From Megascapheus bottae (taxonomy: Eukaryota; Chordata; Mammalia; Rodentia; Geomyidae): a stretch of DNA of 64,000 nt. A program made the translations under genes and the position numbers. Within the stretch, counting starts at the first letter, position 1, and the number at the start of each line of letters is the position of its first letter. Positions 34,922-48,137 of this stretch are shown piece after piece. Below the pieces are notes generated by a model. It was not told the DNA's origin. It did no database searches and was given only the letters and a program-made list of their open reading frames with translations. Location: contig JANJXV010000159.1 in NCBI GenBank assembly GCA_024803745.1, positions 866,498 through 930,497 on the forward strand. Reading direction: 5' to 3'.

Positions 34922-37800
34922 AGGTGTGTGAAGTCACAGAATGGAGCTGTATGAAGTCACAGAATGGAGGTGTGTGAAGTCATAGCATGGAGGTATGTGA
35001 AATCATAGCATGGAGGTTTGCGACGTCATAGAATTGAGGGGTGTGAAGTCACAGAATGGAGCTGTGTGAAGTCACAGAATGGAGGTGTGTGAAGTCATAG
35101 CATGGAGGTATGTGAAATCATAGCATGGAGGTTTGCGAAGTCATAGAATGGAGGGGTGTGAAGTCACAGAATGGAGGTGTGTGAAATCACAGAATGGAGG
35201 TTTGCGAAGTCATAGAACGGAGGTGTGTGAAGTCATAGAATGTATGTTTGTGAAGTAAGAATGAAGGTGTGTGAAGTCATAGAATGGAGGTGTGTGAAGT
35301 CGAAATAGAGGTGTGTGAAGTCATAGAATGGAGGTGTGTGAACTCATAGAATGTAGGTGTGTGACTTCACAATGGAAGTGTGTGAAGTCATAGAATGGAG
35401 GTGTGTGAGGTCACAGAATGGAGGTGTGTGAAGTCAAAATGGAGGTGTGTGACGTCCTAAAATGGAGGTGTATGCAATCATAGAATGGAGGTGTGTGAAG
35501 TCACAGAATGGAGGTGTGTGAACTCAGAATGGAGGTTTGTGAAGTCACAGAATGGAGGTGTGTGAAGTCATAGCATGGAGGTATGTGAAATCATAGAATG
35601 GAGGTTTGCGAAGTCATAGGATGGAGGTGTGTGAAGTCATAGAATGGCGGGGTGTGAAGTCACAGAATGGAGGTGTGTGAAGTCACAGAATGGAGGTGTG
35701 TGAAGTCAGAATGGAGGTGAGAAGTCATAGAATAGAGGTGGGTGAAGTCATAGAAAGGAGGTGTGGAAAGTCATAGAATGGAGGAGTGTGAAGTCATAGA
35801 GTGGAGGTGAGTGAAGTCACAGATTCGAGGTCTGTGAAGTCATAGAATGGAGGTGTGTGAAGACAGAATGGAGGTGTGTGAAGTCATAGAATGGTGGTGT
35901 GTGAACTCATAGAATGGAGGTGTGTGACGTCACAATGGAAGTGTGTGAATTCATAGTATGGAGGTGTGTGAACTCACAGAATGGAGGTGTGTTAAGTCAA
36001 AATGGAGGTGTGTGATGTCCTAAAATGGAGGTGTGTGAAGTCATAGAATGGAGATGTGTGAAATCATAGAATGAAGGTTTGTGAAGTCACACAATGGAGT
36101 TGTGGGAAGTCATATAATGAAGGTCTGTGAAGTCATAGAATGGAGGTGTGTGAACTGATAGAATGGAGGTGTGTGACGTCACAATGGAAATGTGTGAATT
36201 CATAGTATGGAGGTGTGTGAAGTCACAGAATGGAGGTGTGTGAAGTCAAAATGGAGGTGTGTGAAGTCACAGAATGGAGGTGTGTGAAGTCATAGCATGA
36301 AGGTATGTGAAATCATAGAATGGAAGTGTGTGAAGTCATAGAATGGAGGTGTGTGAAGTCATACAATGTAGGTGTGTGAAGTCATAGAATGGAGGTGTGT
36401 GAAGTCACAGAAGTGAGGTGTGTGAAGTGACATAATGCAGGTGTTTGAAGTCAAAATGGTTGTGTGTGACGTCATAAAATATAGGTGTGTGAAGTCATAG
36501 ATTGGAGGTGTGTGAAAGGAAAGAATGGAGGTTTGTGAAGTCATAGAATGGAGGTGTGTGAAATCAAATTGGAGGGGTGTGAAGTCGGAGAATGGAGGTG
36601 TTTGAAGTCTCAGAATGGAGCTGTGTGAAGTCACAGAATGGAGGTGTGTGAAGTCATAGAATGGAGGTGTGTGAAGTCATAGAATGTATGTTTGTGAAGT
36701 AAGAATGAAGGTGTGTGAAGTCATAGAATGGAGGTGTGTGAAGTCACAGAATGGAGGTGTGTGAAGTCATAGAATGGAGGTGTATGAAGTCATAGAATTG
36801 AGGTGTGTGAAGTCATATAATGGAGGTGTGTGAAGTCACATAATGGAGGTGTGTGAAGTCAGAATGGAGGTGTGAAGTCATAGAATGGATGTGGGTGAAG
36901 TCATAGAAAGGAGGAGTGAGAAGTCATAGAATGGAGGATTGAGAAGTTATAGAGTGGAGGTGAGTGAAGTCACAGATTCGAGGTCTGTGAAGTCATAGAA
37001 TGGAGGGGTATGAAGTCAGAATGGAGGTGTGTGAAGTCACAGAATGGAGCTGTATGAAGTCACAGAATGGAGGTGTGTGAAGTCATAGCATGGAGGTATG
37101 TGAAATCATAGCATGGAGGTTTGCGACGTCATAGAATTGAGGGGTGTGAAGTCACAGAATGGAGCTGTGTGAAGTCACAGAATGGAGGTGTGTGAAGTCA
37201 TAGCATGGAGGTATGTGAAATCATAGCATGGAGGTTTGCGAAGTCATAGAATGGAGGGGTGTGAAGTCACAGAATGGAGGTGTGTGAAATCACAGAATGG
37301 AGGTTTGCGAAGTCATAGAACGGAGGTGTGTGAAGTCATAGAATGTATGTTTGTGAAGTAAGAATGAAGGTGTGTGAAGTCATAGAATGGAGGTGTGTGA
37401 AGTCAGAATAGAGGTGTGTGAAGTCATAGAATGGAGGTGTGTGAACTCATAGAATGTAGGTGTGTGACTTCACAATGGAAGTGTGTGAAGTCATAGAATG
37501 GAGGTGTGTGAGGTCACAGAATGGAGGTGTGTGAAGTCAAAATGGAGGTGTGTGACGTCCTAAAATGGAGGTGTATGCAATCATAGAATGGAGGTGTGTG
37601 AAGTCACAGAATGGAGGTGTGTGAACTCAGAATGGAGGTTTGTGAAGTCACAGAATGGAGGTGTGTGAAGTCATAGCATGGAGGTATGTGAAATCATAGA
37701 ATGGAGGTTTGCGAAGTCATAGGATGGAGGTGTGTGAAGTCATAGAATGGCGGGGTGTGAAGTCACAGAATGGAGGTGTGTGAAGTCACAGAATGGAGGT
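34922..37800 (+). repeat. 2,103-bp unit plus a truncated second copy
   Basis: The series GAGCTGTATGAAG, TAGCATGG, GCGACGTCATAGAATTGAGG, GGCGGGGTG is repeated 2,103 bp later (GACGTCATAG at 35022/37125). The first unit spans about 34,922-37,024. The second runs from 37,025 and is cut at about 37,800 by the junction of the 9,010-bp duplication. One noted difference is AGTCGAAATAG versus AGTCAGAATAG (about 35309/37402). Confidence 0.88.
36174..36474. promoter_or_regulatory. Pair of perfect CRE octamers, repeated in later blocks
   Basis: TGACGTCA at 36174-36181 and 36467-36474, 293 bp apart. The same pair recurs 9,010 bp later and in the 2,103-bp and 6,151-bp copies (e.g. 53168-53175 for the second member). 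A similar 293-bp pair lies at 63131/63424. Presence is explained by block duplication; binding is untested. Confidence 0.4.
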
Positions 37801-40800
37801 GTGTGAAGTCAGAATGGAGGTGAGAAGTCATAGAATAGAGGTGGGTGAAATCATAGAAAGGTGGTGTGGGAAGTCATAGAATAGAGGAGTGTGAAGTCAT
37901 AGAGTGGAGGTGAGTGAAGTCACAGATTCGAGGTCTGTGAAGTCATAGAATGGAGGTGTGTGAAGTCACAGTTGGGAGGTTTGTGAATTCACATTATGGA
38001 GGTGTGTGAAGTCAAAATGGAGGTGTGTGACGTCATAAAATAGAGGTGTGTGTAGTCATAGATTGGAGGTGTCTGAAATCATAGAATGGAGGTTTGTGAA
38101 GTCACAGAATGGAGGTGTGTGAAGTCACAGAATGGAGGTTTGTGAGGTCATAGAATGGAGGTTTGTGAAGTCAAATTGGAGGGGTGTGAAGTCGGAGAAT
38201 GGAGGTGTGTGAAGTCAAAGAATGGAGGTGGGTGAAGTCACAGAATGGAGGTGAGTGAAGTCATAAAATGGATGTGTGTGAAGTCACAGAATGGACGGGT
38301 ATGAAGTCATAGAATGGAGGTGTGTGAAGTCAAAGAATTGAGGTGTTTGAAGTCATATATTGGAGGTGTGTGATGTCAAAAGTGATGTGTGAAGGCATAG
38401 AATGGATGTGTGTGAAGTCACAGAATGGAGGTGTGTGAATTCATAGAATGGAGGTGTGTGATGTCACAGAATGGAGGTGTGTGAAGTCACAGAATGGAGG
38501 TTTGTGAAGTCATAGAATGGAGGTATGTGAAGTCAAATTGGAGGGATGTGAAGTCGGAGAATGGAGGTGTGTGAAGTCACAGAATGGAGTGGTGTGAAGT
38601 CACAGAATGGAGGTATGTGAAGTCACAGAATGCAGGTGTGGTAAGTCAAAGAATGGAGATGTGTGAAGTCATAGAATGGAGGTGTGTGAAGTCATAGAAT
38701 GTATGTTTGTGAAGTAAGAATGAAGGTGTGTGAAGTCATAGAATGGAGGTATGTGAAGTCACAGAATGGAGGTGTGGAAGTCATAGAATGGAGGTGGGTG
38801 AAGTCATAGAAAGGAGGTGTGGGAAGTGATAGAATTGAGGAGTGTGAAGTCATAGAGTGGAGGTGAGTGAAGTCACAGATTTGAGGTCTGTGAAGTCATA
38901 GAATGGAGGTGTGTGAAGTCAGAATAGAGGTGTGTGAAGTCAAAGAATGGAGGTGTGTGAACTCATAGAACGTAGGTGTGTGACTTCACAATGGAAGTGT
39001 GTGAAGTCATAGAATGGAGGTGTGTGAAGTCACAGAATGGAGGTGTGTGAAGTCAAAATGGAGGTGTGTGACGTCCTAAAATGGAGGTGTATGCAATCAT
39101 AGAATGGAGGTTTGTGAAGTCACAGAATGGAGGTGTGTGAACTCAGAATGGAGGTGTGTGAAGTCACAGAATGGAGGTGCGTGAAGTCCTAGCATGGAGG
39201 TATGTGAAATCATAAAATGGAGGTTTGCGAAGTCATAGGATGGAGGTGTGTGAAGTCAAAGAATGGAGGGGTGTGAAGTCACAGAATGGAGGTGTGTGAA
39301 GTCACAGAATTTAGGTTTGCGAAGTCATACAATGGAGGTGTGTGAAGTCATAGACTGTATGTTTGTGAAGTAAGAATGAAGGTGTGTGAAGTCATAGAAT
39401 GGAGGTGTGTGAAGTCATAGAATGGAGGTGTGTGAAGTCATAGAATGGAGATGTGTGAAGTCATATAATGGAGGTGTGTGAAGTCACAGAATGGAGGTGT
39501 GTGAAGTCAGAATGGAGGTGAGAAGTCATAGAATAGAGGTGGGTGAAGTCATAGAAAGGAGGTGTGGGAAGTCATAAAATAGAGGAGTGTGAAGTCATAG
39601 AGTGGAGGTGAGTGAAGTCACAGATTCGAGGTCTGTGAAGTCATAGAATGGAGGTGTGTGAAGTCAGAATGGAAGTGTGTGAAGTGACAGAATGGAGGTG
39701 TGTGAAGTCAAAATGGAGGTGTGTGATGTCCTAAAATGGAAGTGTGTGAAGTCACAGAATGAAGGTTTGTGAAGTCACAGAATGGAGTTGTGGGAAGTCA
39801 TATAATGAAGGTGTGTGAAGTCATAGAATGGAGGTGTGTGAACTCATATTATGGAGGTGTGTGATGTCACAATGGAAATGTGTGAATTCATAGTATGGAG
39901 GTGTGTGAAGTCACAGAATGGAGGTGTGTGAAGTCAAAATGAAGGTGTGTGAAGTCACAGAATGGAGGTGTGTGAATTCATAGAATGGAGGTGTGTGACG
40001 TCACAATGGAAATGTGTGAATTCATAGTATAGAGGTGTGTGAAGTCACAGAATGGAGGTGTGTGAAGTCAAAATGGAGGTGTGTGAAGTCACAGAATGGA
40101 GGTGTGTGAATTCATAGCATGGAGGTATGTGAAATCATAGAATGGAAGTGTGTGAAGTCATAGAATGGAGGTTTGTGAAGTCATACAATGTACGTGTGTG
40201 AAGTCCTAGAATGGAGGTGTGTGAAGTCAAATTGATGTGTGAAGGCATAGAATGGAGGTGTGTGATGTCACAGAATGGAGGTGTGTGAAGTCATAGAATG
40301 GAGGTGTGTGAAGTCAAATTGATGTGTGAAGGCATAGAATGGAGGTGTGTGATGTCACAGAATGGAGGTGTGTGAAGTCATAGAATGGAGGTGTGTGAAG
40401 TCACAGAATGGAGGTGTGTGAATTAATAGAATGGAGGTGTGTGATGTCACAGAATGGAGGTGTGTGAAGTCACAGAATGGAGGTGTGTGAATTCATAGAA
40501 TGGGGGTGTGTGATGTCACAGAATGAAGGTGTGTGAAGTCACAGAATGGAGGTTTGTGAAGTCATAGCATGGAGGGATGTGAAGTCAAATTGGAGGGATG
40601 TGAAGTCGGAGAATGGAGGTGTGTGAAGTCACAGAATGCAGGTGTGGTAAGTCAAAGAATGGAGGTGTGTGAAGTCATAGAATGGAGGTGTGTGAAGTCA
40701 TAGTATGTATGTTTGTGAAGTAAGAATGAAGGTGTGTGAAGTCATAGAATGGAGGTGTGTGAAGTCAGAGAATGGAGGTGTGTGAAGTCATAGAATGGAG

Positions 40801-43800
40801 GTGTGTGAAGACATATAAAGGAGGTGTGTGAAGTCACATAATGGAGGTGTGTGAAGTCAGAATTGAGGTGTGAAGTTATAGAATGGAGGTGGGTGAAGTC
40901 ATAGAAAGGAGGTGTGGGAAGTGATAGAATGGAGGAGTGTGAAGTCAGAGTGGAGGTGAGTGAAGTCACAGATTCGAGGTCTGTGAAGTCATAGAATGGA
41001 TGTGTGTGAAGTCAGAATAGAGGTGTGTGAAGTCATAGAATGGAGGTGTGTGAACTCATAGAATGTAGGTGTGTGACTTCACAATGGAAGTGTGTGAAGT
41101 CATAGAATGGAGGTTTGTGAAGTCACAGAATGGAGGTGCGTGAAGTCAAAATGGAGGTGTGTGACGTCCTAAAATGGAGGTGTATGCAATCATAGAATGG
41201 AGGTGTGTGAAGTCACAGAATGGAGGTGTGTGAACTCAGAATGGAGGTGTGTGAAGTCACAGAATGGAGGTGTGTGAAGTCATAGCATGGAGGTATGTGA
41301 AATCATAGAATGGAGGTTTGCGAAGTCATAGGATGGAGGTGTGTGAAGTCATAGAATGGCGGGGTGTGAAGTCACAGAATGGAGGTGTGTGAAGTCACAG
41401 AATGGAGGTTTGCGAAGTCATAGAATGGAGGTGTGTGAAGTCATAGAATGTATGTTTGTGAAGTAAGAATGGAGGTGTGTGAAGTTATAGAATGGAGGTG
41501 TGTGAAGTCATAGAATGGAGATGTGTGAAGTCATATAATGGAGGTGTGTGAAGTCACAGGATGGAGGTGTGTGAAGTCAAAATGGAGGTGAGAAGTCATA
41601 GAATAGAGGTGGATGAAGTCATAGAAAGGAGGTGTGGGAAGTCATAGAAGGGAAGAGTGTGAAGTCATAGAGTGGAGGTGAGTGAAGTCACAGATTCGAG
41701 GTCTGTGAAGTCATAGAATGGAGGTGTGTGAAGTCAGAATGGAGGTGTGTGAAGTCATAGAATGGAGGTGTGTGAACTCATAAAAAGGAGGTGTGTGACG
41801 TCACAATGGAAGTGTGTGAATTCATAATATGGAGGTGTGTGAACTCACAGAATGGAGGTGTGTTAAGTCAAAATGGAGGTGTGTGATGTCCTAAAATGGA
41901 GGTGTGTGAAGTCATAGAATGGAGGTGTGTGAAATCATAGAATGAAGGTTTGTGAAGTCACACAATGGAGTTGTGGGAAGTCATGTAATGAAGGTCTGTG
42001 AAGTCATAGATGGAGGTATGTGAACTCATAGAATGGAGGTGTGTGACGTCACAATGGAAATGTGTGAATTCATAGTATGGAGGTGTGTGAAGTCACAGAA
42101 TGGAGGTGTGTGAAGTCAAAATGGAGGTGTGTGAAGTCACAGAATGGAGGTGTGTGAAGTCATAGCATGAAGGTATGTGAAATCATAGAATGGAAGTGTG
42201 TGAAGTCATAGAATGGAGGTGTGTGAAGTCATACAATGTAGGTGTGTGAAGTCATAGAATGGAGGTGTGTGAAGTCACAGAAGTGAGGTGTGTGAAGTGA
42301 CATAATGGAGGTGTTTGAAGTCAAATTGGTTGTGTGTGACGTCATAAAATATAGGTGTGTGAAGTCATAGATTGGAGGTGTGTGAAAGGAAAGAATGAGG
42401 TTTTTGAAGTCACAGAACGGAGGTGTGTGCAGTCAGAGAATGTAGGTTTGTGAAGTCATAGAATGGAGGTGTGTGAAATCAAATTGGTGAGGTGTGAAGT
42501 CGGAGAATGGAGGTGTGTGAAGTCTCAGAATGGAGCTGTGTGAAGTCACAGAATGGAGGTGTGTGAAGTCACAGAATGGAGGTGTGTGAAGTCATAGAAT
42601 GTATGTTTGTGAAGTAAGAATGAAGGTGTGTGAAGTCATAGAATGGAGGTGTGTGAAGTCACAGAATGGAGGTGTGTGAAGTCATAGAATGGAGGTGTAT
42701 GAAGTCATAGAATTGAGGTGTGTGAAGTCATATAATGGAGGTGTGTGAAGTCACAAAATGGAGGTGTGTGAAGTCAGAATGGAGGTGTGAAGTCATAGAA
42801 TGGATGTGGGTGAAGTCATAGAAAGGAGGAGTGAGAAGTCATAGAATGGAGGAGTGTGAAATCATAGAGTGGAGGTGAGTGAAGTCACAGATTCGAGGTC
42901 TATGAAGTCATAGAATGGAGGTGTTTGAAGTCAGAATGGAGGTGTGTGAAGTCACAGAAAGGAGGTGTGTGAAGTTACAGAATGGATGTTTGTGAAGTAA
43001 GAATGAAGGTGTTTGAAGTCATAGAATGGAGGTGTGTGAAGTCACAGAATGGAGGTGTGTGAAGTCATAGAATGGAGGTGTATGAAGTCATAGAATTGAG
43101 GTGTGTGAAGTCACATAATGGAGGTGTATGAAGTCAGAATGGAGGTGTGTGAAGTCAGAAATGGAGGTATGTGAAGTCATAGAATGGAGGTGTGTGACGT
43201 CACAATGGAAGTGTGTGAAGTCATAGAATGGAGGTGTGTGAAGTCACAGAATGGAGGTGTGTGAAGTCAAATGGAGGTGTGTGACGTCTTAAAATGGAGG
43301 TGTGTGAAGTCATAGAATGGAGGTGTGTGAAATCATAGAATGGAGGGTTGAGAGGTCACAGAATGGAGGTGTGTGAACTCAGAATGGAGGTGTGTGAAGT
43401 CACAGAATGGAGGTGTGTGAAGTCATAGCATGGAGGAATGTGAAATCATAGAATGGAAGTGTGTGAAGTCATAGAATGGAGGTGTGCGAAGTCATACAAT
43501 GAAGGTGTCTGAAGTCATAGAATGGAGTTGTGTGAAGTGACAGAAGGGAGGTGTGTGAAGTCACATAATGGAGGTGTGTGAAGTCAAAATGGAGGTGTGT
43601 GAAATCATAGAATGGAGGTTTGTGAAGTCACAGAATTGAGGTGTGTGAAGTCACAGAATGCAGGTTTGTGAAGTCATAGAGTGGAGGTATGTGAAGTCAA
43701 ATTGGAGGGGTGTGAAGTCGAAAAATGGAGGTGCGTCAAGTCAAAGAATGGAGGTGGGTGAAGTCACAGAATGGAGGTGTGTGAAGTCATAGAATGGAGG

Positions 43801-46800
43801 TGTGTGAAGTCACAGAATGGACGGGTATGAGGTCATAGAATGGTGGTGTGTAAAGTCACAGAACTGAGGTGTTTGAAGTCATATATTGGAGGTGTGTGAA
43901 GTTAAAATTGATGGTTGAAGTCATAGAATGGAGGTGTGTGAAGTCACAGAATGGAGCTGTATGAAGTCACAGAATGGAGGTGTGTGAAGTCATAGCATGG
44001 AGGTATGTGAAATCATAGCATGGAGGTTTGCGACGTCATAGAATTGAGGGGTGTGAAGTCACAGAATGGAGCTGTGTGAAGTCACAGAATGGAGGTGTGT
44101 GAAGTCATAGCATGGAGGTATGTGAAATCATAGCATGGAGGTTTGCGAAGTCATAGAATGGAGGGGTGTGAAGTCACAGAATGGAGGTGTGTGAAATCAC
44201 AGAATGGAGGTTTGCGAAGTCATAGAACGGAGGTGTGTGAAGTCATAGAATGTATGTTTGTGAAGTAAGAATGAAGGTGTGTGAAGTCATAGAATGGAGG
44301 TGTGTGAAGTCGAAATAGAGGTGTGTGAAGTCATAGAATGGAGGTGTGTGAACTCATAGAATGTAGGTGTGTGACTTCACAATGGAAGTGTGTGAAGTCA
44401 TAGAATGGAGGTGTGTGAGGTCACAGAATGGAGGTGTGTGAAGTCAAAATGGAGGTGTGTGACGTCCTAAAATGGAGGTGTATGCAATCATAGAATGGAG
44501 GTGTGTGAAGTCACAGAATGGAGGTGTGTGAACTCAGAATGGAGGTTTGTGAAGTCACAGAATGGAGGTGTGTGAAGTCATAGCATGGAGGTATGTGAAA
44601 TCATAGAATGGAGGTTTGCGAAGTCATAGGATGGAGGTGTGTGAAGTCATAGAATGGCGGGGTGTGAAGTCACAGAATGGAGGTGTGTGAAGTCACAGAA
44701 TGGAGGTGTGTGAAGTCAGAATGGAGGTGAGAAGTCATAGAATAGAGGTGGGTGAAGTCATAGAAAGGAGGTGTGGAAAGTCATAGAATGGAGGAGTGTG
44801 AAGTCATAGAGTGGAGGTGAGTGAAGTCACAGATTCGAGGTCTGTGAAGTCATAGAATGGAGGTGTGTGAAGACAGAATGGAGGTGTGTGAAGTCATAGA
44901 ATGGTGGTGTGTGAACTCATAGAATGGAGGTGTGTGACGTCACAATGGAAGTGTGTGAATTCATAGTATGGAGGTGTGTGAACTCACAGAATGGAGGTGT
45001 GTTAAGTCAAAATGGAGGTGTGTGATGTCCTAAAATGGAGGTGTGTGAAGTCATAGAATGGAGATGTGTGAAATCATAGAATGAAGGTTTGTGAAGTCAC
45101 ACAATGGAGTTGTGGGAAGTCATATAATGAAGGTCTGTGAAGTCATAGAATGGAGGTGTGTGAACTGATAGAATGGAGGTGTGTGACGTCACAATGGAAA
45201 TGTGTGAATTCATAGTATGGAGGTGTGTGAAGTCACAGAATGGAGGTGTGTGAAGTCAAAATGGAGGTGTGTGAAGTCACAGAATGGAGGTGTGTGAAGT
45301 CATAGCATGAAGGTATGTGAAATCATAGAATGGAAGTGTGTGAAGTCATAGAATGGAGGTGTGTGAAGTCATACAATGTAGGTGTGTGAAGTCATAGAAT
45401 GGAGGTGTGTGAAGTCACAGAAGTGAGGTGTGTGAAGTGACATAATGCAGGTGTTTGAAGTCAAAATGGTTGTGTGTGACGTCATAAAATATAGGTGTGT
45501 GAAGTCATAGATTGGAGGTGTGTGAAAGGAAAGAATGGAGGTTTGTGAAGTCATAGAATGGAGGTGTGTGAAATCAAATTGGAGGGGTGTGAAGTCGGAG
45601 AATGGAGGTGTTTGAAGTCTCAGAATGGAGCTGTGTGAAGTCACAGAATGGAGGTGTGTGAAGTCATAGAATGGAGGTGTGTGAAGTCATAGAATGTATG
45701 TTTGTGAAGTAAGAATGAAGGTGTGTGAAGTCATAGAATGGAGGTGTGTGAAGTCACAGAATGGAGGTGTGTGAAGTCATAGAATGGAGGTGTGTGAAGT
45801 CATGGAATTGAGGTGTGTGAAGTCATATAATGGAGGTGTGTGAAGTCACATAATGGAGGTGTGTGAAGTCAGAATGGAGGTGTGAAGTCATAGAATGGAT
45901 GTGGGTGAAGTCATAGAAAGGAGGAGTGAGAAGTCATAGAATGGAGGATTGAGAAGTTATAGAGTGGAGGTGAGTGAAGTCACAGATTCGAGGTCTGTGA
46001 AGTCATAGAATGGAGGTGTATGAAGTCAGAATGGAGGTGTGTGAAGTCACAGAATGGAGCTGTATGAAGTCACAGAATGGAGGTGTGTGAAGTCATAGCA
46101 TGGAGGTATGTGAAATCATAGCATGGAGGTTTGCGACGTCATAGAATTGAGGGGTGTGAAGTCACAGAATGGAGCTGTGTGAAGTCACAGAATGGAGGTG
46201 TGTGAAGTCATAGCATGGAGGTATGTGAAATCATAGCATGGAGGTTTGCGAAGTCATAGAATGGAGGGGTGTGAAGTCACAGAATGGAGGTGTGTGAAAT
46301 CACAGAATGGAGGTTTGCGAAGTCATAGAACGGAGGTGTGTGAAGTCATAGAATGTATGTTTGTGAAGTAAGAATGAAGGTGTGTGAAGTCATAGAATGG
46401 AGGTGTGTGAAGTCAGAATAGAGGTGTGTGAAGTCATAGAATGGAGGTGTGTGAACTCATAGAATGTAGGTGTGTGACTTCACAATGGAAGTGTGTGAAG
46501 TCATAGAATGGAGGTGTGTGAGGTCACAGAATGGAGGTGTGTGAAGTCAAAATGGAGGTGTGTGACGTCCTAAAATGGAGGTGTATGCAATCATAGAATG
46601 GAGGTGTGTGAAGTCACAGAATGGAGGTGTGTGAACTCAGAATGGAGGTTTGTGAAGTCACAGAATGGAGGTGTGTGAAGTCATAGCATGGAGGTATGTG
46701 AAATCATAGAATGGAGGTTTGCGAAGTCATAGGATGGAGGTGTGTGAAGTCATAGAATGGCGGGGTGTGAAGTCACAGAATGGAGGTGTGTGAAGTCACA

Positions 46801-46810
46801 GAATGGAGGT
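37801..46810 (+). repeat. 9,010-bp block, copy 2 of tandem duplication
   Basis: Same length as copy 1, with no net insertion or deletion at any anchor tested. I noted about ten base differences by eye, among them GGTTTGTG/GGTGTGTG (about 30465/39475), TCATAGAATGG/TCCTAGAATGG (about 31195/40205), AGTCAGAATGG/AGTCAAAATGG (about 32568/41578), GAACTAAGG/GAACTGAGG (about 34852/43862), and GTATGAAGTCATAGAATTG/GTGTGAAGTCATGGAATTG (about 36781/45791). That would be roughly 99.9% identity, to be confirmed by alignment. The junction lies in about 50 bp shared by both parents (37,801-37,848). Confidence 0.93.
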
Positions 46811-48137
46811 GTGTGAAGTCAGAATGGAGGTGAGAAGTCATAGAATAGAGGTGGGTGAAGTCATAGAAAGGAGGTGTGGCAAGTCATAGAATGGAGGAGT
46901 GTGAAGTCATAGAGTGGAGGTGAGTGAAGTCACAGATTCGAGGTCTGTGAAGTCATAGAATGGAGGTGTGTGAAGACAGAATGGAGGTGTCTGAAGTCAT
47001 AGAATGGTGGTGTGTGAACTCATAGAATGGAGGTGTGTGAGGTCACAATGGAAGTGTGTGAATTCATAGTATGGAGGTGTGTGAACTCACACAATGGAGG
47101 TGTGTTAAGTCAAAATGGAGTTGTGTGATGTCCTAAAATGGAGGTGTGTGAAGTCATAGAATGGAGGTGTGTGAAATCATAGAATGAAGGTTTGTGAAGT
47201 CACACAATGGAGTTGTGGGAAGTCATATAATGAAGGTCTGTGAAGTCATAGAATGGAGGTGTGTGAACTGATAGAATGGAGGTGTGTGACGTCACAATGG
47301 AAATGTGTGAATTCATAGTATGGAGGTGTGTGAAGTCACAGAATGGAGGTGTGTGAAGTCAAAATGGAGGTGTGTGAAGTCACAGAATGGAGGTGTGTGA
47401 AGTCATAGCATGAAGGTATGTGAAATCATAGAATGGAAGTGTGTGAAGTCATAGAATGGAGGTGTGTGAAGTCATACAATGTAGGTGTGTGAAGTCATAG
47501 AATGGAGGTGTGTGAAGTCACAGAAGTGAGGTGTGTGAAGTGACATAATGCAGGTGTTTGAAGTCAAAATGGTTGTGTGTGACGTCATAAAATATAGGTG
47601 TGTGAAGTCATAGATTGGAGGTGTGTGAAAGGAAAGAATGGAGGTTTGTGAAGTCATAGAATGGAGGTGTGTGAAATCAAATTGGAGGGGTGTGAAGTCG
47701 GAGAATGGAGGTGTTTGAAGTCTCAGAATGGAGCTGTGTGAAGTCACAGAATGGAGGTGTGTGAAGTCATAGAATGGAGGTGTGTGAAGTCATAGAATGT
47801 ATGTTTGTGAAGTAAGAATGAAGGTGTGTGAAGTCATAGAATGGAGGTGTGTGAAGTCACAGAATGGAGGTGTGTGAAGTCATAGAATGGAGGTGTATGA
47901 AGTCATAGAATTGAGGTGTGTGAAGTCATATAATGGAGGTGTGTGAAGTCACATAATGGAGGTGTGTGAAGTCAGAATGGAGGTGTGAAGTCATAGAATG
48001 GATGTGGGTGAAGTCATAGAAAGGAGGAGTGAGAAGTCATAGAATGGAGGATTGAGAAGTTATAGAGTGGAGGTGAGTGAAGTCACAGATTCGAGGTCTG
48101 TGAAGTCATAGAATGGAGGTGTATGAAGTCAGAATGG
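43932..48137 (+). repeat. 2,103-bp unit, two full tandem copies
   Basis: These are the counterparts of the previous entry within and beyond the second 9,010-bp block. Here the second copy is complete: it runs past the end of the 9-kb block and stops only near 48,147, where CAGAAATGG replaces CACAGAATGGAGC. The complete pair at this end suggests the ancestral order was a doubled 2,103-bp unit later cut by the 9,010-bp exchange. Differences include GTGTGGAAAG/GTGTGGCAAG (about 44773/46876) and GACGTCACAATGG/GAGGTCACAATGG (about 44937/47040), the latter destroying a TGACGTCA. Confidence 0.88.

Larger units (their letters stand above)
28791..37800 (+). repeat. 9,010-bp block, copy 1 of tandem duplication
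   Basis: Every rare variant checked here recurs exactly 9,010 bp later, e.g. AGTTGGGAGG at 28960/37970 and ATTCGAGGTC at 33881/42891. To the left the copies part at GAGGAGTGTG versus GAGGTGTGTG (about 28788/37798). The block is related to the 7.2-kb blocks (the AGAATTTAGG unit at about 30,294 corresponds to 13,129) but contains additional cassettes, including most of a doubled 2,103-bp unit at its right end. Confidence 0.93.
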
